Assembly: GCA_030916575.1 (NCBI GenBank)
Contig: JAUPWJ010000044.1
Location: 1 to 8,872 of the forward strand
Source of the DNA: Patescibacteria group bacterium
GTDB taxonomy: Bacteria; Patescibacteriota; Minisyncoccia; Phycocordibacterales; UBA9973
Direction of reading: 5' to 3'
DNA: 8,872 bases
Every line of letters begins with the position of its first letter. Position 1 is the first letter of the stretch. The translations under genes and the position numbers were made by a program. Shown one piece after another: positions 1-6,418 of the stretch. A model generated the notes under the pieces. It was not told where the DNA came from. It searched no databases and saw only the letters and a program-made list of their open reading frames with translations.

Positions 1-1896
1 AATATAATCTGGTTTTAAAGTTAAAGATTCTTCTATATACATCTTCGCATCACTAGTCTTACCTTCAGCTAAATAAATTCTTCCAATTGCAAGTTTAAGT
101 CCTGGGTTTTGTGGATTTAGCTCTAATGCCTTAGTATAAGCTTCAATGGCTTTTGTGGATGCTCCTTCTACTCCGATTGTTGTTGCTAATTGGTAAAGCC
201 CACCTAGTGATTCATAATTTAAATAATTACTTGGATTATAAGCTATAGCTTGACCTGCACTATTTAAGGCTGAATCAAAACTATTTTGTAGCTCAGCTTT
301 TTCTTGTTCAGTTAGTGCTTCACCTTTATTTAAAAAGGTATTTACTTTAGTAGCATACACTTGAGTTCCTGTTCGGAAATATAAATCATTTGCATTTAAG
401 AGTAAAGCACGATTTATAGCAAACTCTGCTTGTGGCATATCAGTTGCAGTGAAAACATCTCCTAAATAAGCAACAGATGCAAAGCGTTCAATAAATTTAA
501 ATGATATTCCTGCAGAAATTATCATAAGTACTATCAAAAGTAAAATTGAAAAGAAGCTTTTTCTTGGATCACTTAAAAAAGAATAGGACCAAACTTTATT
601 TGTACCCGCTCCAGATGAAAGACCGATAAATATACCGACAAATGCAAATGCAAGCATAATGGCTAATAAGCCGACAGAGTAAAAGAATGAGGCAATAAAA
701 AGATACACAGCTCCAAAAAAGAATAGAGCTATTTCTCCGCTTACTCCTTTTTTAATATGTGCAAAAAGCATTTTTACTCCAGAAGATATAAATAAGAAGA
801 AAAATGAAATTAAAGCGAGTATTCCCACAAGCCCTGTAGTGGCAGCCATCGTCGGCAAGAAACCAGAACCAGTATTAAAACTAGTATTCCAAAATCTTGT
901 AGCATTTATAACTGCTGGTTTATATGAAGACCATATTTCATTGAAACGATTAGGTCCAACACCAAATACTAAGTCTTTACTTAAAGAACTCTTGGCTACA
1001 GACATAGTGGCTTCCATAGAAGGACGTATTTCAATATTTGAAATACCTAAACGATTAGGCAAAAATCCGCCGATAAATTGCCCTGACATGAAAAACAATA
1101 ATGACAACATGACTATTCCAAATGAAAATGCTGGAAAATTTGTAACCTTTGCTTTTTCTTCCACGTCCTTTCCTGAAGAAAGTGATATTTTATAAACAAA
1201 GATTATAAGAGCAAATAATCCTAATAATTCCCATACTAAAGAGAAGTTCACGGCTGCTGCCATAAATAATGATAGTACTAGTAAGATTCCTAAAATCCAT
1301 TTAAATATTTTACTTACTTTAAAAAATTCTAAAACAAATAAAGACATTATTCCAGAGAGACCTACTAAAATTCCTAAATTATTTAAATTTCCCAAAAGAC
1401 CGTCAGTTTTATCTCCTAAAATTCCTAAAGACAAAGTCATAGGCATAAAGAAACGGAATAATTGAAAAAGTAAAACCAAGCCTAATGAGAGAGATAGACT
1501 AGAGATGATAAACATAGCCTTCTGTGAATTATTGATTATAATTGCGGAAAATAACATCAAAATAAAGCCGGCAAAAATAAACCAAAAAGTTCCGATGTCA
1601 AACATTATTCCGAAAAAAGAAATTGCAGAAGTAGAAGATAAAATAGAAGATAGTAATACTGCAATTACGATACCAGCACCTCCAAGCAAAATATTAGATT
1701 TTGGGATTAATACTTTACCATCTGAAAATCTAGCTGCCGCCCAGAAAATTACAGAAATTGCTAACCCTATAACTAAGAGTAAACTTTTGGAAGTCTCAAC
1801 TGGTATTTTACTAAACGGTAAAAAGAAAACTGGAAGTAAAACAATAACTACAGACAAAGCTACGAAAGAGATACGATCTAAAATATTTGATAACAT
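1..1896 (-). CDS. O-antigen ligase/polymerase-like polytopic membrane protein with C-terminal TPRs (3' end outside window)
   Basis: This reverse-strand frame is open from the ATG at 1896 to the left edge, giving 632 visible residues and no stop. The first ~480 residues form about ten or more hydrophobic helices, starting with one at residues 12-30. A GVGPNRF motif near residue 312 is followed by a loop containing FNTGSGFLPT and TTGLVG. This is the pattern of the periplasmic loop in the Wzy/WaaL (O-antigen ligase/polymerase) superfamily, which joins glycans to a carrier or acceptor at the outer face of the membrane. After the last helix (about residues 465-485) comes an alpha-helical region ending in TPR units (AIEAYTKALELNP at about 583-595, then a second ending in LTLKPDY at the edge). 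Ligase-like membrane proteins with TPR tails are common in CPR genomes. Substrate is unknown. ATG 1896 is the only plausible start, because no start codon lies between it and an upstream in-frame stop. No Shine-Dalgarno is seen. Family confidence is high, exact activity uncertain. Confidence 0.85.
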   Translation of the reverse strand, partial: MLSNILDRISFVALSVVIVLLPVFFLPFSKIPVETSKSLLLVIGLAISVIFWAAARFSDGKVLIPKSNILLGGAGIVIAVLLSSILSSTSAISFFGIMFDIGTFWFIFAGFILMLFSAIIINNSQKAMFIISSLSLSLGLVLLFQLFRFFMPMTLSLGILGDKTDGLLGNLNNLGILVGLSGIMSLFVLEFFKVSKIFKWILGILLVLSLFMAAAVNFSLVWELLGLFALIIFVYKISLSSGKDVEEKAKVTNFPAFSFGIVMLSLLFFMSGQFIGGFLPNRLGISNIEIRPSMEATMSVAKSSLSKDLVFGVGPNRFNEIWSSYKPAVINATRFWNTSFNTGSGFLPTMAATTGLVGILALISFFFLFISSGVKMLFAHIKKGVSGEIALFFFGAVYLFIASFFYSVGLLAIMLAFAFVGIFIGLSSGAGTNKVWSYSFLSDPRKSFFSILLLIVLMIISAGISFKFIERFASVAYLGDVFTATDMPQAEFAINRALLLNANDLYFRTGTQVYATKVNTFLNKGEALTEQEKAELQNSFDSALNSAGQAIAYNPSNYLNYESLGGLYQLATTIGVEGASTKAIEAYTKALELNPQNPGLKLAIGRIYLAEGKTSDAKMYIEESLTLKPDYI

Positions 1897-1915
1897 AAAT
1901 TTATATTTAAATATA

Positions 1916-1934
1916 TTCGAGTTTTTTACTCGAA
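1916..1934 (-). other. Hairpin in 5' leader of the ligase/TPR gene
   Basis: A perfect 7-bp inverted repeat (TTCGAGT / ACTCGAA) is separated by a 5-base homopolymer loop. It lies between the predicted transcription start (about 1953) and the ATG at 1896, so it would fold in the 5' leader. In the leftward direction it is followed by mixed A/T rather than a T-run, so it is a poor intrinsic terminator for the upstream leuS. It may stabilise the leader or influence initiation; no known riboswitch is recognised. Confidence 0.4.
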
Positions 1935-1959
1935 AGCTTAATTAATAAGTATTAACCAA

Positions 1960-1987
1960 ATTATACTACAAGTAGAGAGCGTTGCAA
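1960..1987 (-). promoter_or_regulatory. Sigma70-type promoter for the ligase/TPR gene
   Basis: On the minus strand a -35-like TTGCAA (1982-1987) is separated by 16 bp from a consensus -10 TATAAT (1960-1965). Predicted transcription starts near 1953, leaving a leader of about 57 nt. The -35 box begins on the base after the TAG stop of leuS, so the ligase gene can be transcribed independently although no obvious terminator separates the two genes. Confidence 0.65.
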
Positions 1988-4840
1988 CTAAAAAACTATG
2001 TTAATAAGTCTACCTTTAACATAAATTACTTTCTTTATTTCTTGACCAATTAAGGTCTTTTTTACATTTTCATTCTCAAATGCTTTTGCTTTTATGTATT
2101 CTTCGTTTGCATCTACATTAACGAATATTTCCCCTTTCAACTTTCCATTTACTTGAACTACAATTTTGATCTCATCATCTATGATTAATTTTTTATCAAA
2201 TTTAGGCCATGCTGATATGTGAATAGATTTTTTCTCTCCTAACTCATTCCAAAGTTCTTCAGTAATGTGCGGAGCAAAAGGTGATAAAATCTGTAAGAAT
2301 TTTTTATAATCCCCCATTGCAATAATTTCACTTTTTTCCATTTCACCTACAAGTATCATCATAGACGATACTCCCGTATTGAAACGCATTTCTTCTATAT
2401 CTTCTCCAACTTTTTTTATAGTCTTGTGTAAAATTTTCTCTAATTCTTTAGAACTTTTCTTTTTACTTACTTTATATTTCAATTTCCAAACTCTTTCTAA
2501 AAATCTACGAGGACCGACGATACTATCAGTGCTCCAATTTACTGATTGGTCAAATGGCCCCATAAACATCTCATACGTTCGTAGAGTATCTGCACCGAAG
2601 TTTTTAACCACATCTTTTGGGTCCACAGTATTACCGAGAGATTTACTCATTTTTACTCCATCTTCGGCTAATATCATGCCATGTGAAGTTCTTTTCATAT
2701 AAGGCTCCTTGGTTGGAACCAACTTCATGTCGTATAAAAACTTATGCCAGAAACGAGAGTAAAGTAAGTGTAAAGTTGTGTGCTCCATACCTCCGTTATA
2801 CCAGTCCACTCCGTTGCCTATCCAATATTTCAAAGCTTTCTTTGAAGCAAATTCCTTTTTATTTTTTGAATCAACATAGCGAAGATAATACCAAGAGCTT
2901 CCTGCCCAGTTTGGCATAGTATCTGTTTCCCTTTTGGCCTTGCCTTTACATTTAGGACACTTTGTATTTACCCATTTTGAAATGGAGGCCAGTGGACTCT
3001 CACCATTATCTGTAGGCTGATAACTTTTTACTTTCGGTAATTTAATCGGTAAGTCTTTTTCCGGCACCGGCACATAGCCACATTTATCGCAATGTATTAT
3101 CGGTATCGGCTCACCCCAGTATCTTTGTCTTGAAAACACCCAGTCCCGAAGTTTAAACTTTGTGACGACTTTTCCGCCAACTGCTTTTATTATTTTTGAA
3201 CGAGCCTCATTTGATAAAATACCCGTATATTTTCCTGAATCTACTAAAACCCCCTCTTCAGTAAAAGCTGAGGGCTTGTTTAAATATCCTAAAAAATAAA
3301 TATCATCGGGAATATTTATATCGGAAGTGGCTTTACTCATTGAAACAAATTTCCAATCATGAAATTGTGTTTCTTTCTCATCCACTTCTACGCGTTCCTC
3401 ATTTATTAAATCGAAAATTAGGCAAGTTACATTTGCAATCCTGTTTACATTTTTATGAGCAGCAAAAAATCTAGACTGCGTATTTATTGGCAATTGCTCA
3501 ATAAATTTTAAATTTACAAAACCCGTCTCCTCTTTTATTTCCCTTTTTGCGGCTTCAATCAAATTCTCACCCTTTTCAACTCCACCGATTAGTAGAGTAA
3601 TAGGAGCATTTTTTTTCCATTCTTCTGTACCTTTCCAATAAAGAACCAAAATATCACCATTATCTTTTCTAATAACAGCATGTATGGCTGTTCTTTCCAC
3701 CACTTCCTTACCATCAACCCAAGGATGTGCCTTGTCGATAAATAAAGGCATGATAGACTGATGCACAGGAAGCTTATATTTTTTCGCAAATTGAAAATCA
3801 CGCTCGTCATGCATATCGGCAAAAACTGCTCCAGTACCGTATTGCACAAGTATAAAATCCGCAATCCAAACTGGAATCTCTTCGCCACTTATTGGATTTA
3901 TTGCTTTTATTCCTTTTAATTCTACTCCTGACTTATCTTTATCTTCTACTGTTCTTTCAATATCGGTTTTCTTTGCTGTTTTATTTATATAGTCAGCAAC
4001 TTCTTTCCAATTAGTAATTTGTGATTTTAATTTTTCTACTAACTCATGCTCAGGTGCAAGAATAACTGCAAAAGCTCCATAGAGAGTGTCGGCACGAGTA
4101 GTAAATGTTGTTATTTTTTCCGGTGTATTTTTTATTTTAAAATCAATTTCGGCTCCTTCACTTTTTCCTATCCAATTTCTCTGCTGAATTTTTATTTTCT
4201 CTAAATAGTTTACCTCGTCTAAATCTTTATCAAGTCTATCCGCATATTTTGTGATAGCTAGCATCCATTGTTCTTTCTCTTTTTTTTCAACTGGTCCTCC
4301 ACAGCGGTCACACACTCCCCCTTCAGCTTCTTCATTCGCCAAACCAATCTTATCTTTGGGACACCAATTTATTTCAGTCTTCGCTTTATAAGCCAAACCT
4401 TTTTTAAACATTTGCAAAAATATCCATTGAGTCCATTTGTAATAAGTTGGGTCAGTGGTGTCTACTTCACGAGACCAATCAAAAGAAAAGCCGAGTTCTT
4501 TCAACTGCCTTCTGAAAGTATCTGTATTTTGTTTGGTGACAATAGCTGGTTGTATTCCAGTCTTAATAGCGTAGTTTTCTGTAGGCAATCCAAAGGCATC
4601 CCAACCAATTGGATAAAGCACATTACATCCTTCCATTCGACGCTTACGGGAAATAATATCCATAGCGGTATTTGAGCGTATGTGTCCCACATGTAATCCT
4701 GCTCCAGATGGATATGGAAACTCTATAAGTCCATAAAACTTTTTCCCTTGGGTATTTTTGGCATTATATATTTTTTTCTTATCCCAAACAGCTTGCCATT
4801 TTTTTTCAATTTTTTTATGATCGTAACTTTTCATTTTCAT
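1988..4840 (-). CDS. leuS: Leucyl-tRNA synthetase with a Nudix hydrolase domain inserted in the CP1 editing domain
   Basis: This cytoplasmic class I synthetase charges tRNA-Leu with leucine using ATP. In the 950-residue product the HIGH-type motif HVGH is at 50-53 and KMSKS at 730-734. Zinc knuckles occur around C160/C177/C180 and C584/C587/C628/C631. The CP1 editing domain shows the threonine-rich TTFTTRADTLYG (244-255) and GTGAVFADMHDERD (335-348), which includes the conserved aspartate that holds the mischarged amino acid. The anticodon-binding and C-terminal domains follow (IKIVVQVNGKLKGE at 891-904). Bacillus-type LeuRS is about 800 residues. The extra ~145 are a Nudix domain at about 363-522, with CP1 resuming at AFTEEGVLVDSGKYTG. 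Like Bacillus LeuRS it lacks the long leucine-specific insert before KMSKS (only EDGV intervenes). The ATG at 4840 is 9 bp after the stop of the DUF5671-like gene, implying an operon. A second ATG two codons on is possible. No Shine-Dalgarno is visible. Confidence 0.97.
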   Translation of the reverse strand: MKMKSYDHKKIEKKWQAVWDKKKIYNAKNTQGKKFYGLIEFPYPSGAGLHVGHIRSNTAMDIISRKRRMEGCNVLYPIGWDAFGLPTENYAIKTGIQPAIVTKQNTDTFRRQLKELGFSFDWSREVDTTDPTYYKWTQWIFLQMFKKGLAYKAKTEINWCPKDKIGLANEEAEGGVCDRCGGPVEKKEKEQWMLAITKYADRLDKDLDEVNYLEKIKIQQRNWIGKSEGAEIDFKIKNTPEKITTFTTRADTLYGAFAVILAPEHELVEKLKSQITNWKEVADYINKTAKKTDIERTVEDKDKSGVELKGIKAINPISGEEIPVWIADFILVQYGTGAVFADMHDERDFQFAKKYKLPVHQSIMPLFIDKAHPWVDGKEVVERTAIHAVIRKDNGDILVLYWKGTEEWKKNAPITLLIGGVEKGENLIEAAKREIKEETGFVNLKFIEQLPINTQSRFFAAHKNVNRIANVTCLIFDLINEERVEVDEKETQFHDWKFVSMSKATSDINIPDDIYFLGYLNKPSAFTEEGVLVDSGKYTGILSNEARSKIIKAVGGKVVTKFKLRDWVFSRQRYWGEPIPIIHCDKCGYVPVPEKDLPIKLPKVKSYQPTDNGESPLASISKWVNTKCPKCKGKAKRETDTMPNWAGSSWYYLRYVDSKNKKEFASKKALKYWIGNGVDWYNGGMEHTTLHLLYSRFWHKFLYDMKLVPTKEPYMKRTSHGMILAEDGVKMSKSLGNTVDPKDVVKNFGADTLRTYEMFMGPFDQSVNWSTDSIVGPRRFLERVWKLKYKVSKKKSSKELEKILHKTIKKVGEDIEEMRFNTGVSSMMILVGEMEKSEIIAMGDYKKFLQILSPFAPHITEELWNELGEKKSIHISAWPKFDKKLIIDDEIKIVVQVNGKLKGEIFVNVDANEEYIKAKAFENENVKKTLIGQEIKKVIYVKGRLINIVF
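3275..3754 (-). other. Nudix hydrolase domain embedded in LeuRS (residues ~363-522)
   Basis: Within leuS, residues 419-441 match the Nudix box G-x5-E-x7-REUxEExGU exactly: G419, E425, then REIKEETGF at 433-441. The metal-binding glutamates E434, E437 and E438 are all present. A beta-strand-like segment precedes the box (ERTAIHAVIRKDNGDILVLY, 382-401). Strand-like segments follow it (NRIANVTCLIFDLI and FHDWKFVS), as expected of a complete Nudix fold. Nudix enzymes cleave nucleoside diphosphates linked to another group, such as Ap4A, ADP-ribose or (d)NTPs. The substrate cannot be read here. The insertion is in frame, with normal LeuRS sequence on both sides, so it is not an assembly join of two genes. 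Boundaries are approximate to about 10 residues. Confidence 0.93.
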
Positions 4841-4849
4841 TTACAGAAT

Positions 4850-5902
4850 TTAATATTTAACTGGATTTTCAAATGGTGGATACATTTCAGGGTCTATGGT
4901 TCGTTCAAAACATGTTCTGCCTATTTGATGATCCCAAGATTCATTAACTCCACCACCAGAGCCTGGATATGGATAAGAAGACACAGCAACATCACGCCCT
5001 TCCATCATAGGAGTGATTCCGCCTTTACCATAATTATATTCTTGCCAGCCTTTTGGCATAGGTAATGCGAAATCAGCACATAATTCAAAAGTTAGTTTAA
5101 CTCCATCTTTGACATTGTATTCATAGGCTTTACCCTTTTCAAATTCAGGCTCTACTGGAATATAACTGCCAGAAATAGGATTATTTAAATCTTTTAAAGA
5201 TTCTGGAAGTTTCTCTTTTTGTTGATAATAATTTATCACTTGCCATTGAATATTTTGTAAATCTTGAACTCTTCGTTCGTCTAATCTTAAGGACCTTTGT
5301 TCAAATGGACTGCCCATAACACAAAAACTAAAATAAATTAGAAGAACAAAAAGAATAGAAGATTTCATCGTAGCCCAAATTGATATAGACATACCAAACA
5401 TTTTATCTTTTCCTTTCAATTCAAGCATGTAATAAATACCCACATATAGTGCTACAACTAATACAGCTAAAACTTTAAAAATAAAACGATTTGTTATTTC
5501 TCCGGAAACAAAATATTTTACCAGAGTGACAAGATCTATAACTACAACTAAAGAAGATAAAAATAATAGTATATAAATAAGCCACTTTCGTACAAGTTCA
5601 TCAATAGAACCTAATGTACGACTTTGAGCCTTTTTCCAAAAATACGAAACGATAAGAAATACTGGAAAAAATATAATAAGAGTTGCGAGAGACATACGCA
5701 TAGATTCGTAATCATAGGTAGAATAACCATATTGATAGTTTGCATTTAAAACATCAGGAAATTTCTTATCTAATGTACTAAAAAAGAGATTTAGTGCCGA
5801 AACTACAGACGTAATAAGGGTAATAATAACTCCTAATGACAAAAAGAAGAAACCTAGGTTTAATTTTGACTTGTTAATATCTAAATTTTGTTGTGTTTCC
5901 AT
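4850..5902 (-). CDS. DUF5671-like five-helix membrane protein with pseudopilin-like C-terminal domain
   Basis: The 350-residue product starts METQQNLD. About five hydrophobic helices lie at residues 15-40, 69-89, 106-131, 138-160 and 179-197. The four N-terminal helices, with YESMRMSLATLIIFFPVF, VRKWLIYILLFLSSLVVVIDL and KYFVSGEITNRFIFKVL, resemble the DUF5671 family common in Parcubacteria; this is recalled, not searched. After helix 5 comes RRVQDLQNIQWQVINYYQQ and KLPESLKDL. This helix-plus-linker pattern is typical of the N-terminal part of type II/IV pseudopilins, and a soluble domain of about 145 residues follows, probably outside the cell. It holds two cysteines (C275, C331) that could pair. 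A longer reading from ATG 5956 would add 18 residues but would cross the promoter, so ATG 5902, just after a strong -10, is preferred. The gene heads the operon with leuS. Function is unknown. Confidence 0.85.
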   Translation of the reverse strand: METQQNLDINKSKLNLGFFFLSLGVIITLITSVVSALNLFFSTLDKKFPDVLNANYQYGYSTYDYESMRMSLATLIIFFPVFLIVSYFWKKAQSRTLGSIDELVRKWLIYILLFLSSLVVVIDLVTLVKYFVSGEITNRFIFKVLAVLVVALYVGIYYMLELKGKDKMFGMSISIWATMKSSILFVLLIYFSFCVMGSPFEQRSLRLDERRVQDLQNIQWQVINYYQQKEKLPESLKDLNNPISGSYIPVEPEFEKGKAYEYNVKDGVKLTFELCADFALPMPKGWQEYNYGKGGITPMMEGRDVAVSSYPYPGSGGGVNESWDHQIGRTCFERTIDPEMYPPFENPVKY

Positions 5903-5923
5903 AAGAAGTATTATATCATAATA
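5888..5923 (+). promoter_or_regulatory. Divergent promoter with inverted repeat at 5909-5923, reading into the coiled-coil gene
   Basis: The 15 bases TATTATATCATAATA (5909-5923) form a perfect inverted repeat of 6-bp arms around a 3-base centre. On the plus strand TATTAT (5909-5914) can serve as a -10 almost superimposed on the minus-strand TATAAT. A weak TTGTTG (5888-5893) lies 15 bp upstream. The predicted plus start is about 5921, roughly 18 bases from the minus start, with a leader of only about five bases before ATG 5926. The -35 match is poor, so strength in this direction is uncertain. Confidence 0.5.
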
Positions 5924-5939
5924 ATATGATGAGAAACAA
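5910..5939 (-). promoter_or_regulatory. Extended -10 promoter for the DUF5671-leuS operon, predicted leaderless
   Basis: On the minus strand a -35-like TTGTTT (5934-5939) lies 18 bp from a perfect TATAAT (5910-5915), which carries the extended -10 TG (TGaTATAAT). The last -10 base is only seven bases before the ATG at 5902, so transcription should start at or one base before the start codon, giving a leaderless message. The promoter overlaps the first codons of the divergent gene at 5926. Confidence 0.7.
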
Positions 5940-6375
5940 AGTGAGGAATATCTCAAAAAAAATTACTTACAGTATCGGTTCTCCAACTTCTATAGTCCTA
6001 CATACTATTTTTTTTGTTGGTATATTTACTTTAAGTTTATTTGGGGTATCTTTTGAAAACATTCTTCTTGTGCTTACTACTATTGTTTCCCTAGAAGCAA
6101 TTTACTTATCTATATTTATTCAAATGACAGTGAACAAACACCGAGAGGATTTAGAAGAAGTTTCTGAAGACATTGGAGAAATTCAAGAAGACGTGGACGC
6201 TATTCAGGAGGATGTGGACGCTATTCAGGAAGAAGTCGGTGAACTCCAAGAAGATATTGAAGAGATAAATGAGGAAGAAGAATTAGACGAACATGGAGTG
6301 GAAATGAAAAAATTAGAACATATTGAAAACACACTTCAAACTCTCTTGAACGAAATTGCGAATTTAAAGAAATAA
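5926..6375 (+). CDS. Small two-helix membrane protein with acidic heptad-repeat coiled coil
   Basis: The product has 149 residues. A basic N-terminus (RNKVRNISKK) precedes two hydrophobic helices at about 22-41 and 46-67, the second containing VSLEAIYLSIFIQMTVN. This segment recalls the DUF1003 and low-affinity iron permease-like small membrane proteins (SLEAI.LSIF), but the match is only by eye. From about residue 72 to 118 the chain is strongly acidic with perfect heptads (IQEDVDA twice, then IQEEVGE, LQEDIEE), predicting a parallel coiled coil. A second helix (MKKLEHIENTLQTLLNEIANL) ends the protein. The positive-inside pattern suggests both termini are cytoplasmic, so the coiled coil would be a cytoplasmic oligomerisation or docking stalk. 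ATG 5926 is followed directly by a second ATG at 5929, and either could be used. The gene is divergent from the leuS operon, and its stop is two bases from the terminator stem. Confidence 0.85.
   Translation: MMRNKVRNISKKITYSIGSPTSIVLHTIFFVGIFTLSLFGVSFENILLVLTTIVSLEAIYLSIFIQMTVNKHREDLEEVSEDIGEIQEDVDAIQEDVDAIQEEVGELQEDIEEINEEEELDEHGVEMKKLEHIENTLQTLLNEIANLKK
6181..6243 (+). repeat. Three tandem 21-bp units encoding coiled-coil heptads
   Basis: Units at 6181-6201, 6202-6222 and 6223-6243 each encode one heptad. The first two differ at only a few positions and both give IQEDVDA. The third has diverged (IQEEVGE). The 21-bp period keeps frame and heptad register, so copy-number change would lengthen or shorten the coil without a frameshift. 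Confidence 0.75.
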
Positions 6376-6376
6376 A

Positions 6377-6415
6377 AAAGCATAGAAAATTAGTAAAGCT
6401 AATTTTCTATGCTTT
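6377..6415. terminator. Bidirectional intrinsic terminator between convergent genes
   Basis: A perfect 17-bp stem (arms 6377-6393 and 6399-6415) encloses a 5-base loop (TAAAG). It begins two bases after the stop of the coiled-coil gene and ends four bases before the stop of the convergent minus-strand gene. In the leftward direction the arm leads into a T-rich tract (GCTTTTTTATTT). In the rightward direction the tail TTTGCTTC is weaker. The position and symmetry suit a terminator shared by both genes. Confidence 0.85.
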
Positions 6416-6418
6416 GCT

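Noticed and set aside
1916..1934. Hairpin after leuS as its intrinsic terminator
   Set aside because: It lies downstream of the next gene's promoter and lacks a T-run in the direction of transcription, so a leader hairpin fits better.
839..1945. Plus-strand open frames at 839-1195 and 1505-1945
   Set aside because: Both lie antisense to the ligase/TPR gene, whose minus-strand frame is continuous and matches a known family. The plus-strand translations resemble no protein family.
3275..3754. Nudix segment as a separate gene or a chimeric assembly join
   Set aside because: The frame is continuous, LeuRS sequence resumes correctly on both sides, base composition is unchanged, and no start or stop signals bound the insert.
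2379..4675. Several plus-strand and one minus-strand frames inside leuS (such as 2379-2702, 4268-4675 and 3589-3888)
   Set aside because: They are shadows of leuS in other frames; the leuS frame is intact with conserved motifs throughout.
5903..5956. N-terminal extension of the DUF5671-like protein to ATG 5956
   Set aside because: The 18 extra residues (MRYSSLCF...) overlap the promoter and the divergent gene's start. The extended -10 just before ATG 5902 makes the shorter form far more likely.
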